Assembly (NCBI GenBank): GCA_028824415.1
Contig: JAPPDX010000048.1
Coordinates: 1 to 64,000, forward strand
DNA from: a bacterium
GTDB lineage: Bacteria; Actinomycetota; Acidimicrobiia; Acidimicrobiales; CATQHL01
Reading direction: 5' to 3'
DNA length: 64,000 nucleotides
The position numbers and the translations under genes were made by a program. Below the pieces are notes generated by a model that worked only from the letters and a program-made list of their open reading frames with translations, made no database searches and was not told where the DNA came from. Below, in pieces: positions 41,786 through 50,062 of this stretch (the first letter of the stretch is position 1; each line of letters opens with the position of its first letter).

Positions 41786-42517
41786 TCAGGCGCCGCCCTG
41801 GAGATCGAATTCCTCCAGGAGCTCCCGGTCGGCGTCGCTGAGTCCGCCGCGGGCTGCGATCAGGTCCGGACGCTCCCGCTGCGTGCGAGCCAGGGCCTGG
41901 GCCCGGCGCCAGCGCTCGACGCGCGCGTGGTCGCCCGAGCGCAGTACTTCCGGGACCTCCATGCCCCGGAAGTCCGCCGGGCGGGTGTACTGCGGGTAGC
42001 CGAGCAGGCCGCTGCTGAAGGAGTCCTCGACACCCGAGGCGGCGTTGCCCATGACCCCCGGCAGCAGCCGCACGACCGCTTCGAGAACCACCATGGCCGC
42101 CACCTCGCCTCCCGCCAGCACGTAGTCCCCCACGGAGACCTCGTCGTCGACGAGCGCCGTGCGGACCCGCTCGTCGACACCCTCGTAGCGACCGCACAGC
42201 AACGAGAACCCGCCGCCGGCGGCAAGGCTCTCGACGGTGCGCTGATCCAGCCGGCGCCCCGAGGCCGAAAGCAGGATCAGCGGACGCGCCACCCCAGCCG
42301 CCTCAGCGGTCTCGAAGATGGGCTCGGGGGCCAGCACCATGCCGGGCCCGCCGCCGAAGGGCGCGTCATCCACCGAGCGGTGCGGATCGACGGCCACTGA
42401 GCGGAGATCCAGCACCCGCAACCGGAAGACCCCGTCCCTGCGGGCCTTGCCGAGCAGGCTGTGAGAGGCGAATTGCTCGACCATCTCGGGGAAGATCGAG
42501 ATCACGTCGATCCTCAT
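41786..42517 (-). CDS. trmD: tRNA (guanine-37-N1)-methyltransferase
   Basis: Methylates G37 next to the anticodon to prevent frameshifting, 243 aa. The SPOUT trefoil-knot motifs are [13 protein letters not shown] and [29 protein letters not shown]. The N-terminus [12 protein letters not shown] and the segment [11 protein letters not shown] are also diagnostic. The ATG at 42517 lies 17 bp after the rimM stop. The C-terminal helical domain is complete. Confidence 0.97.
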   Translation of the reverse strand: MRIDVISIFPEMVEQFASHSLLGKARRDGVFRLRVLDLRSVAVDPHRSVDDAPFGGGPGMVLAPEPIFETAEAAGVARPLILLSASGRRLDQRTVESLAAGGGFSLLCGRYEGVDERVRTALVDDEVSVGDYVLAGGEVAAMVVLEAVVRLLPGVMGNAASGVEDSFSSGLLGYPQYTRPADFRGMEVPEVLRSGDHARVERWRRAQALARTQRERPDLIAARGGLSDADRELLEEFDLQGGA

Positions 42518-42534
42518 GGTGTGCCCCCCGGCGC

Positions 42535-43035
42535 CTACGGCAGCTCGAAGAGACCCGCCGGGGCGTCGACGAGGATGCGGGTCGCCTCGCCGGTTCCCTC
42601 CACCGACACCAGGAAGGTCAGCGGCACCAGGGCCCCGCTGTCCAGGACCAGCAGGTCGCTGGCCGGGTTGGCCTGCACGGCGGTCACCCTGCCCCGCGCC
42701 ACCCCGGCGTCGCACACCACCTCGGCGCCGATGAGCCGGTGCACCCAGAACTCCTCGGGGTCCTCCAGCGGCGCGGCCAGCAGCACCGCGCCGCGCAACC
42801 CCTCGGCGGCATCACGGTCCCGGTAACCCTCGAAGGCCACCACCCAGCGCCGCTCGAACGGTCGCGCTCGCCGCACCACCAGCGGGCCCTCCGCCGCCTG
42901 CAGCTCGGCGCCCGGGCTCAGCCGCTCGGTGCGGTTCGTCACCAGCGAGACGACGACCTCACCCTTGATGCCGTGGGGCCGGTCGACGCGCCCGACCTCC
43001 AGCAGATCCGTCGCCGGGCGCACGGGGGGCGCCAC
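42535..43035 (-). CDS. rimM: 16S rRNA processing protein RimM
   Basis: Assists maturation of the 30S head domain by binding S19. The 166-aa protein has the N-terminal beta-barrel ([24 protein letters not shown]) and the C-terminal PRC-barrel ([19 protein letters not shown] to [17 protein letters not shown]). The GTG at 43035 is 5 bp after the khpA stop; the start might also be the GTG at codon 5. It is part of the rpsP-khpA-rimM-trmD series. Confidence 0.94.
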   Translation of the reverse strand: MAPPVRPATDLLEVGRVDRPHGIKGEVVVSLVTNRTERLSPGAELQAAEGPLVVRRARPFERRWVVAFEGYRDRDAAEGLRGAVLLAAPLEDPEEFWVHRLIGAEVVCDAGVARGRVTAVQANPASDLLVLDSGALVPLTFLVSVEGTGEATRILVDAPAGLFELP

Positions 43036-43040
43036 GGCGC

Positions 43041-43307
43041 TCAGGGCTCGACGAAGTCGACGATGACGCTGCACCCGTCGTTCACGGCGGCCGCCCGCAC
43101 GACGGTGCGGATGGCACTGGCCACGCGGCCCCGCCGGCCGATGACCCTGCCGATGTCGGCCCGGTCCACGTGCACGTCGAGGCGGACATCGCCACCGTCG
43201 GCGCTGGCGACCACGCGGGCCGCCTCGGGCGCCTCGACCACCGACCGGACGATGTGTTCCAGAACGGCGCGGGCGCAGGGAGCGTCGGTGACGTCGGCGC
43301 CGCTCAC
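43041..43307 (-). CDS. khpA: KH-domain RNA-binding protein KhpA (YlqC)
   Basis: A small RNA chaperone-like protein of 88 aa, a KH domain with the GxxG loop GRRG in DIGRVIGRRGRVASAIRTVV. It ends CSVIVDFVEP. In Gram-positives KhpA pairs with KhpB and affects cell division and RNA stability. The GTG start overlaps the rpsP stop (GTGA), a typical coupled arrangement between rpsP and rimM. Confidence 0.92.
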   Translation of the reverse strand: MSGADVTDAPCARAVLEHIVRSVVEAPEAARVVASADGGDVRLDVHVDRADIGRVIGRRGRVASAIRTVVRAAAVNDGCSVIVDFVEP

Positions 43308-43612
43308 GAGGAAGCATCCTTGGTTGCGGAGTCCAGATCCTCCAGCCGCGAGCTGGTTCCCTTGAACTCGTCCCAGGCGCCGGAGATCTTGAGCAACTTC
43401 TCGACGCGCTCGCTCGGCTGGGCCCCGTTGCGGAGCCACTTCAGCGCCTTGTCGTTGTCGATGTGCACGACCGACGGCTCCTGGCGCGGGTCGTAGTGCC
43501 CGATCGACTCGATGAATCGGCCGTCACGGGCCGAGCGCTTGTCGGTCGCAACCACCCGGTAGGTGGGCTGCTTCTTCTTGCCTCTGCGCATCAAGCGAAG
43601 CCGCACTGCCAC
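43304..43612 (-). CDS. rpsP: 30S ribosomal protein S16
   Basis: A small-subunit assembly protein of 102 aa. It starts AVRLRLMRRGKKKQPTYRVV and contains RFIESIGHYDP and ALKWLRNGAQPSERV, all diagnostic. The GTG at 43612 is chosen, with GGAGG 9 nt upstream. An internal ATG would remove the conserved first strand. It is separated from ffh by about 130 bp. Confidence 0.97.
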   Translation of the reverse strand: MAVRLRLMRRGKKKQPTYRVVATDKRSARDGRFIESIGHYDPRQEPSVVHIDNDKALKWLRNGAQPSERVEKLLKISGAWDEFKGTSSRLEDLDSATKDASS

Positions 43613-43741
43613 GATTCGTCGCCTCCACCGGAGATCTGTGGCCGGGCCACGTGGCACCGGCGTCAACGCCCTAGTCTGCCGTGAATTCGGCGCCGTTCCA
43701 TCTCCCGGGCTCGCCGACGGTGCCGCCGCGACCAGGACCGC

Positions 43742-45241
43742 TCAACGTCCGGGCCAGGCCAGCGGGCCCGGCGGCTGCGAACCCGTGCCCGGCGTGGACC
43801 CCCCGGGGCCGCCCGGAGGCGACTCCAGTCCCTCCAATTGCTCGAGCAGGTCGGTGGCGGAGCGGTGCCGCGCTCCACCGGCCGGCGTGACCCGTGAGGA
43901 ACCCCCGCCCTTGCGGCCCCCCGATCCCTTGGACTTGCGGCGGCGCCCGGCCGGCCGGGCGCCGCGCATCATCTTGCGCGCCGCACTGAAGTTGCGGAGC
44001 AGCTCAGTCACCTCGGCGGTGGTGGTGCCGCTGCCGGCGGCGATCCGGCGCCGGCGGGATCCGTCGATGATCGCCGGCTGGGTCCGTTCGGCGGGTGTCA
44101 TGGAGCAGATGATGGCCTCCATTCTCCCCAGTCGGCGCTCGTCGACACCGGCCTCGGCCGCCTGCGCCGCCTGGGCGCTCGGCAGGTGGGCGAGCAGGTC
44201 GCCGAGTCCACCCAGCTTGCGCATCTGCCTCATCTGGGCCAGGAAATCATCGAGGGTGAACTCGCCCGCCAGGACACGCTCGGCGGCGCCGGCGGCGTCG
44301 GCGGCCTCCCGGCCCTCGTAGGCCGCCTCGGCCTTCTCCGCCAGCGACAGCAGGTCGCCCATCCCCAGGATCCGCCCCGCCAGGCGATCGGGGTGAAAAC
44401 GCTCGAAGTCGCCGACGCGCTCGCCGACCGAGGCGAACGCCACCGGGCACCCCAGGACCGCCCGCACGGACAGCGCGGCGCCCCCGCGCGCGTCGCCGTC
44501 GAGCTTGGTCAGGATCACGGCGTCGAGCCCCAGGGCCTCGTGGAAGCTGCGCCCGACACGCACGGCCTCCTGGCCCATCATGGCGTCGAGCACCAGGAAC
44601 GTGTGGTGAGGTTGGATCGCCTCGCCGATGGCGCGCACCTCGGCCATGAGCTCCTCGTCGACCACCTGGCGCCCGGCGGTGTCGCAGATCACCACGTCCC
44701 GGCCGAGCCGGCGGGCCTCGGCGAGCCCTGCCAGCGCCACCGCCACGGGATCGGTCGCCTCGCTGAAGACCGGGACGGAGATCTCCGCGGCCAGGACACG
44801 CAACTGCTCGACCGCGGCCGGGCGCGTCAGGTCGGCGCCCACGAGCAGCGGGCTGCGCCCCTGGCTGCGGAACCAGCGGGCCAACTTGGCGGCCGCGGTC
44901 GTCTTCCCCGAGCCCTGCAGACCCGCCAGCAGCGCCACCGTGGGGGGGCGGGATGCGAAACCGATCGACACCGGATCGCCGCCGAGGGTGCGCACCAGTT
45001 CGGCGTGCACGATCTGCACCACCTGCTGGGCGGGGTTCAGGGCTCGGTTCAGGTCGGCGGCGAGCGCCTCGTCGCGCACCCGGTCCCGAAACTCCGCCAC
45101 CACCTCGGTGGCCACGTCCGCCGCCAGCAGCGCCCGGCGGATCTCGCCCAGCGCCTCGGTGACGTCCTCGGGACGCAGCCGGCCCTTGCGCCGGAGCCGG
45201 TCGAAGACCGAGTTGAGATTGCCGCTAAGAGCCTCGAACAT
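43742..45241 (-). CDS. ffh: signal recognition particle protein Ffh (SRP54)
   Basis: GTPase that binds signal sequences on nascent chains and targets them to the membrane with FtsY. The 499-aa protein has the N-domain, then the G-domain with GLQGSGKTTAAAKLA (G1), DTAGR (G3) and TKLDGDARGG (G4), then the Met-rich M-domain (FLAQMRQMRKLGGLGDLLAHLP, and the RNA-contact helix SRRRRIAAGSGT). A basic, Gly-rich C-terminal tail follows. The ATG at 45241 lies inside the ftsY 3' end (17-bp overlap), so ftsY and ffh are translationally coupled. Confidence 0.97.
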   Translation of the reverse strand: MFEALSGNLNSVFDRLRRKGRLRPEDVTEALGEIRRALLAADVATEVVAEFRDRVRDEALAADLNRALNPAQQVVQIVHAELVRTLGGDPVSIGFASRPPTVALLAGLQGSGKTTAAAKLARWFRSQGRSPLLVGADLTRPAAVEQLRVLAAEISVPVFSEATDPVAVALAGLAEARRLGRDVVICDTAGRQVVDEELMAEVRAIGEAIQPHHTFLVLDAMMGQEAVRVGRSFHEALGLDAVILTKLDGDARGGAALSVRAVLGCPVAFASVGERVGDFERFHPDRLAGRILGMGDLLSLAEKAEAAYEGREAADAAGAAERVLAGEFTLDDFLAQMRQMRKLGGLGDLLAHLPSAQAAQAAEAGVDERRLGRMEAIICSMTPAERTQPAIIDGSRRRRIAAGSGTTTAEVTELLRNFSAARKMMRGARPAGRRRKSKGSGGRKGGGSSRVTPAGGARHRSATDLLEQLEGLESPPGGPGGSTPGTGSQPPGPLAWPGR

Positions 45242-46202
45242 CGGCGTCCATTCCTTCGGTGTCCACGAGAGCGGCCGCGAAGGCCGCGGCGTCGAACGGG
45301 ACCAGGTCGCCCAGTCCCTCACCGAGACCTACCAGCTTGACCGCCACATTCAACTCGGCGCGCACCGACAGCACCGAGCCTCCCCGGGCGGAACCGTCCA
45401 GCTTGGTCAGCACGGCGCCCGTCACCCCCGCGGCCTCGCCGAACATCCGGGCCTGGGCGAGACCGTTCTGGCCGGTCGTGGCGTCGAGGGTGACCAGCGC
45501 CTCGCACAACTCGCCCGGCGCCCGCTCGGCCACCCGGCGGATCTTCGCCAGCTCGCCCATGAGGTTGTGGTTGGTGTGCAGCCGCCCGGCGGTATCGATC
45601 ATCACCACGTCGGCGCCGGAAGCCGCGGCGTGGGAGATGGCGTCGAAGGCCACCGCCGCGGGATCACCGCCGGCGTTGCCGCGCACGAGATGTGCGCCCG
45701 CCCGCTCTGCCCAGGTGGCGAGCTGCTCGGTGGCGGCGGCGCGGAATGTGTCGGCGGCCCCCAGCACCACGCGCCGACCGGCCCGCACCTCGGCGTGGGC
45801 CAGCTTCCCGATCGTCGTCGTCTTCCCCGAACCGTTGACCCCCACGAACAGCCAGACCGCCGGTGAGCCCGAACGATCCAGAGCCCCGTCGGGGGCATGC
45901 ATGAGGTCCGCCACCGCATCCGCCAGCAGGGAGCGCAACGCCGCGGGATCGGAGATGCGCCGCTCGGAGGCCTCGCTGCGCAGGCACCCCAGCAGCTGCT
46001 CGGTCACCGCCCAGCTCACGTCGGCACCGAGCAGGGCCTCCTCCAGCGCCTCCCAGGTGGCACCGTCCAGGTCGGGGCGCGCCAGCGCGGCACCGAGCCG
46101 CTCCCCCATCGCCGACCGGGCCTTCGCCAGGCGTGAACGCCACCGCGGCGTCGCCGCCGGGTCGCCGGAGACGTCTCCTGGCCGGCCGTGCGCCGTCGCC
46201 AC
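45225..46202 (-). CDS. ftsY: signal recognition particle receptor FtsY
   Basis: Membrane-associated SRP receptor GTPase of 325 aa. The NG-domain shows GVNGSGKTTTIGKLA (G1), DTFRAAATEQL, DTAGRLHTNHNLM and TKLDGSARGG. The acidic A-domain of enterobacterial FtsY is absent, with only a short N-terminal region. The GTG at 46202 follows the htrA stop by 14 bp. The frame is open far upstream in a different frame from htrA and is not coding there. Confidence 0.95.
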   Translation of the reverse strand: MATAHGRPGDVSGDPAATPRWRSRLAKARSAMGERLGAALARPDLDGATWEALEEALLGADVSWAVTEQLLGCLRSEASERRISDPAALRSLLADAVADLMHAPDGALDRSGSPAVWLFVGVNGSGKTTTIGKLAHAEVRAGRRVVLGAADTFRAAATEQLATWAERAGAHLVRGNAGGDPAAVAFDAISHAAASGADVVMIDTAGRLHTNHNLMGELAKIRRVAERAPGELCEALVTLDATTGQNGLAQARMFGEAAGVTGAVLTKLDGSARGGSVLSVRAELNVAVKLVGLGEGLGDLVPFDAAAFAAALVDTEGMDADVRGS

Positions 46203-46216
46203 CGGGTCCCGCCCGC

Positions 46217-47821
46217 CTAAGGCTCGATCTCGGGCTCGGGCGACTCCTCGGAGGACTCCTGGAGGGCCAGTGAGGCGCTCCGGTCGCCGAGGGGGATGAA
46301 CAGGCGGATGAGTTGGTCGCCGCGGACCACCTCGACGCGCACCTCGGTCCCGGGCGCCCGCAGGCGCACGGCGACGGTCAACTCGTCCATCGAACCCACG
46401 GGCTGGCCGTCGAAGGAGACGATGCGGTCGTTCACCTGCATCCCTGCGGCCTCGGCGGGCCCATCGGGGGTGACCGAGGCCACGATCGCTCCCGGCTCTC
46501 CCAGCGGCGGGGTGTAGCCGGTGATCCCGAGGAATCCGAAACGCACCTCGCGCCCGGCGCGCAGTTCCTCGGCGATCCAGATGGCCACCTCGATCGGCGT
46601 GGCGAAGCCGACACCGATGTTCCCGCCGCCGAAGTTGGACTGGATCGCCACGTTCATCCCGATCACGCGGCCTTCGAGATCGGCGAGGGCACCACCGCTG
46701 TTGCCGGGATTGATGGGGGCGTCGGTCTGGATCATGCCGAGCGGCGGCATGTCCTGGCCGCCGAGCACCTGGTTCAGGGCACTCACCACCCCCACCGTCA
46801 CGACGTTCTCCCGGCCGAAGGGGCTGCCCACCGCCACGGCGGTCTGGCCCACCTGCACCGTCGAGAGGGAACCGATGTCGGCCACGTTCACGTCGAGCGC
46901 CGGGTCGATCTGTATGACGGCCACGTCGAGTTCCCGGTTCGCCCCCACGACCTTGCCACCGGTGCGCAGACCGCTGGGGAGGTGCACGATGACATCGGGG
47001 ACCTCCCCTCCCAACGCCTCGGGAAGGTCGAGCTCGCGGGAGGGATCGATCTCGAGGCCCTCGGGGCGCCCGGGCCCGCCGGACCCTTCCTCGGCGAACA
47101 GGTCGGCGAGGGGTTCGGCATCCTCGACGACGTGCGCCGCAGTCAGGATCAGCCCGGCATCGTCGTAGATGATTCCCGAGCCCTGACCCTGGGACGTCTG
47201 CAGCAGCACGACCGACGGCTCCACCCGGCCGGCGGCAAAGACCACCGGCTCCTGTGCGGGACCGGTCGGGGGCGCCGGAACCGCGGACGGCTGTTGGGCC
47301 GGCGCAGGTGCCGGTGCAGGAGCCGGCACCACGGTCTCGGCGGGGTCCGCCGAGGCGACCGGCGGCTGCGGAGCCGCCACCGGCGACTGCGGCGATTCCT
47401 GCACGATGGCCGGCGGCGGCACCGGGGCCCCGGCGCCGGCCTGTGGGGCCGGACCGATGATCTCCGGAGGCCTGACGGGGATGTAGCGGACCGTCTCGCC
47501 CGGTGCGCCCGTCGACTGCACGACCGCCACCACCCCGAGCGCCAGCGCCGACAGGCTGACCAGTACCGCGAAGGCCTGGGCGCTGAAGCGCCGGCGGCGT
47601 CGCCGGCCACCGGGCGGGCCGGGGTCGCGCGGCGGCCCCTGATCGCCGGATCCGAGCGTCCACGCCAGGTCGTAGTCCCTGGGCCATTGGTCAGCCGGAG
47701 TGCCGGGCTCGGCTCCGCCCACCGACGGCCCGGGCTCGGAGAAGGCTCCCGAGTTGGCCGGCCGGTCCTCGAACGGGTCCTCGCCGGGGTCGGCCGGCCA
47801 GGCGGGCTGGTCAGGTGCCAT
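46217..47821 (-). CDS. membrane-anchored HtrA-type serine protease (S1C, PDZ)
   Basis: An extracytoplasmic quality-control protease of 534 aa. A cytoplasmic Pro/Gly-rich region (1-75) ends in Arg6 before a membrane helix (about 82-102). A Pro/Ala linker (105-195) follows. The trypsin-like domain carries His in LTAAHVV, Asp in ELDVAVIQ and Ser in NPGNSGGAL, so it looks active. A PDZ domain (about 425-515: FGFLGITGYTP, AAGMQVNDRIVSFDGQPV) binds substrate tails. It sits next to a two-component pair, which suggests envelope-stress control, as for HtrA elsewhere; this is inferred from position. Confidence 0.93.
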   Translation of the reverse strand: MAPDQPAWPADPGEDPFEDRPANSGAFSEPGPSVGGAEPGTPADQWPRDYDLAWTLGSGDQGPPRDPGPPGGRRRRRRFSAQAFAVLVSLSALALGVVAVVQSTGAPGETVRYIPVRPPEIIGPAPQAGAGAPVPPPAIVQESPQSPVAAPQPPVASADPAETVVPAPAPAPAPAQQPSAVPAPPTGPAQEPVVFAAGRVEPSVVLLQTSQGQGSGIIYDDAGLILTAAHVVEDAEPLADLFAEEGSGGPGRPEGLEIDPSRELDLPEALGGEVPDVIVHLPSGLRTGGKVVGANRELDVAVIQIDPALDVNVADIGSLSTVQVGQTAVAVGSPFGRENVVTVGVVSALNQVLGGQDMPPLGMIQTDAPINPGNSGGALADLEGRVIGMNVAIQSNFGGGNIGVGFATPIEVAIWIAEELRAGREVRFGFLGITGYTPPLGEPGAIVASVTPDGPAEAAGMQVNDRIVSFDGQPVGSMDELTVAVRLRAPGTEVRVEVVRGDQLIRLFIPLGDRSASLALQESSEESPEPEIEP

Positions 47822-47925
47822 GTGAACTCCGTCTGCGGGGCCACGGTCGTGCGCTGAGCACTATCCACGCTATTGGGGCGGCGTGCGGGAGCCTCAACCC
47901 GTCGCCGGCCGACTCATAGAGAATC

Positions 47926-49182
47926 TCAAAGGGAGACCGGAACGTCCTCGGTGACCCGCCCGCTGCGCCTGATCCGGGCTCCCGGACTGCTCGCCCCTGT
48001 TGCCGGCAGAAGGATTGTGAACGTGGATCCGAATCCCACCGTCGAGGTCAGGCGCGCCTCGCCGCGATGCGATTCGGCGATCTGGCGCACGATCGCCAGG
48101 CCCAACCCCCGCCCCGAGGCCGACGCCTGCCCACCGCGCTGGAACCGCTGGAAGACGCGCTCCTGCTCGTCCGCGGGAATGCCGGGTCCCTGGTCCTCCA
48201 CCGCCACCCAGATCCAGGCGCCCTCGCCGCCGGCGGTGATGCGCACCTCCGAGGTGGCGGGTGCCACGCTCAGCGCATTCGAAAGCAGGTTGGCGAATGC
48301 CTGCCGGAGGCTGCCGGCGTCACCGAGGGCCAGCAGGCCACTGGGCGCGTAGTGCGTCAGCCTCACGCGCTGGTTGGCGGCGTAGCCCTCGAACTCGGCG
48401 GTCGCCTGGCGCGACAGCTCGCCGACGTCCACGAGGGTGAGGTGCTGGGGCCGGGTCTCGTGGCGGGCGAAGGTGACCAGGTCATCGACCACGCGCGACA
48501 TGCGCTCGGTGGACCGGCTCACCTGCTCGGCCACGAGCCGGTAGTCCTCGGTGGTGGCGTCGGGATCGGCCAGCGTGGTATCGAGGTTGCTGCGGATCAC
48601 CGCCAGCGGGTTACGCAGCTCGTGGCTGGCATCCTCCACGAAGCCCCGCTGCGCGTCGAAGGAGCGGTCCAGACGATCCAACATGGCGTCGAAGGTGTCG
48701 GCGAGGCGCCGCAACTCGTCGGGAGGACCTTCCAGGGCGATGCGCTGTGACAGGTCCGTGGCGCTGATCCGCCGGGCCACCTCGGTGATGCGCCCCACCG
48801 GCTTCAGCACGTGGCCGGCCAGGAACCAGCCGACCACCAAGCTCCCACCGAACAGGATCGCCAGGGCGAACAGCGAGTAGTCCGCCAGCCGATCCATGGC
48901 CCGCTCGTTGGCCTGGGTCTCCACGATTCCCAGCGTCTCTCTGAGAGTGCGCTCCTCGTCGGGCGCCGGACGCCCGTCGAGTTCGAGCCGCTCAAGGGAG
49001 AGAGATTGCGAGAGCGACGACTCGTCCAGGTTCCGGGCCAGTCCCCAGTAGATGCCGCCCACCGCGATGGCGCCCAGGCCGAACAGCAGCACGCTGTAGA
49101 CCAGCGCCAGCCGGAAGCGGATGGAGCCCAGCGAGCGGAACAGCCGGCTGCGGAACCGTTCGACGTAGCCGGCGCGGGCCAC
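47926..49182 (-). CDS. sensor histidine kinase (HAMP, HisKA, HATPase)
   Basis: A 418-aa membrane sensor. Two membrane helices (about 23-47 and 103-125) enclose a short outer loop of about 55 residues. HAMP (LKPVGRITEVARRI) leads to the phospho-acceptor box FVEDASHELRNPL. The ATPase has an N-box FANLLSNAL, G1 VEDQGPGIP and G2 GRGLGLAIVRQIAESH. The response-regulator gene ends 36 bp upstream, and the two form one operon. The small sensor loop makes the signal hard to predict. Confidence 0.94.
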   Translation of the reverse strand: MARAGYVERFRSRLFRSLGSIRFRLALVYSVLLFGLGAIAVGGIYWGLARNLDESSLSQSLSLERLELDGRPAPDEERTLRETLGIVETQANERAMDRLADYSLFALAILFGGSLVVGWFLAGHVLKPVGRITEVARRISATDLSQRIALEGPPDELRRLADTFDAMLDRLDRSFDAQRGFVEDASHELRNPLAVIRSNLDTTLADPDATTEDYRLVAEQVSRSTERMSRVVDDLVTFARHETRPQHLTLVDVGELSRQATAEFEGYAANQRVRLTHYAPSGLLALGDAGSLRQAFANLLSNALSVAPATSEVRITAGGEGAWIWVAVEDQGPGIPADEQERVFQRFQRGGQASASGRGLGLAIVRQIAESHRGEARLTSTVGFGSTFTILLPATGASSPGARIRRSGRVTEDVPVSL

Positions 49183-49218
49183 CGAATCAGCCTCGCTCGG
49201 AACCCGTCAGGCGACGGA

Positions 49219-50001
49219 TCAAGGGTACGGAGCCGCGTTCGGCGAGGCGGCCGAGGAGATGTCGCCCAGCACGTATGCAGGATCCTCGGGCCCCGACGAG
49301 TGATCCGCCGTGTGCAGGCCGCCGGTGGCGACCAGCCGGTAGCCGGTTCCCACGACCGTCTCGATCGGTGCCGGGCTGCCGGGCAGGCCGAGCTTGCGCC
49401 GCAGCGTCCCGACGGTGACCCTGACGGTGTTCGTGAAGGGGTCGGTGTGCTCGTCCCAAACGTGGTCCAGCAGTTCCTCCTGCGAGACGACCTCGCCGGG
49501 ACGGCTGCAGAAGAACCGCAGCAGTGTGAACTCCTTGGGGGTCAGGGTGATCTCCTGGCCCTGGCGCCTCACGCTGTGGCGGCCCAGATCCATCTCGATG
49601 TCCCCCACGGCGAGGCGAGATCCGCAGCGCCCGGCGTCTCGGCGCAGCAGCGCCCGGATCCGCGCCGTCAATTCGCCGAACGCGAACGGCTTGACGAGGT
49701 AGTCGTCGGCACCGTCGTCGAGTCCCCCGATGCGGTCCTCGAGGCTGTCGCGCGCCGTGAGAATCAGGATGCGCGGGCGGTGGCCGCTCCGGGCGGGATC
49801 GCGCAGGCGGCGGCACACCTCCCTGCCGTCGACCGCCGGCATGGTCAGGTCCAGGCAGATGACGTCGTAGTCCACCGCCGCGGCCTTGGCGAGCGCTTCG
49901 TCACCGTCGAACGCCTCGTCAACGGCGTAGCCGTCCCGGCGCAGGCCGCGGGCGATCGCTCGTACCAGGTCCTTTTCGTCGTCGGCGACGAGCACGCGCA
50001 T
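49219..50001 (-). CDS. OmpR/PhoB family response regulator
   Basis: A 260-aa transcription regulator. The receiver domain begins MRVLVADDEKDLVRAI, with the phospho-Asp in DVICLDLTMP and the conserved Lys in DDYLVKPFAFGEL. The C-terminal winged helix is LTPKEFTLLRFFCSRPGEVVSQEELLDHVW to VRVTVGTLRRKLG and TVVGTGYRLVA. A short extra tail (about 235-260) follows. The ATG at 50001 is chosen over a long upstream extension. It pairs with the kinase downstream; the neighbouring htrA is a plausible target. Confidence 0.94.
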   Translation of the reverse strand: MRVLVADDEKDLVRAIARGLRRDGYAVDEAFDGDEALAKAAAVDYDVICLDLTMPAVDGREVCRRLRDPARSGHRPRILILTARDSLEDRIGGLDDGADDYLVKPFAFGELTARIRALLRRDAGRCGSRLAVGDIEMDLGRHSVRRQGQEITLTPKEFTLLRFFCSRPGEVVSQEELLDHVWDEHTDPFTNTVRVTVGTLRRKLGLPGSPAPIETVVGTGYRLVATGGLHTADHSSGPEDPAYVLGDISSAASPNAAPYP

Positions 50002-50062
50002 CACCACAGACGGTAGCCAATCCCGGCGAGACACGTCATTTCGAGGCCGCCACCGCGGCCGC

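Noticed and set aside
46203..47687. Extension of ftsY to an 820-codon frame
   Set aside because: It overlaps htrA in another frame and shows only low-complexity Arg/Gly sequence, whereas htrA has a complete catalytic triad there.
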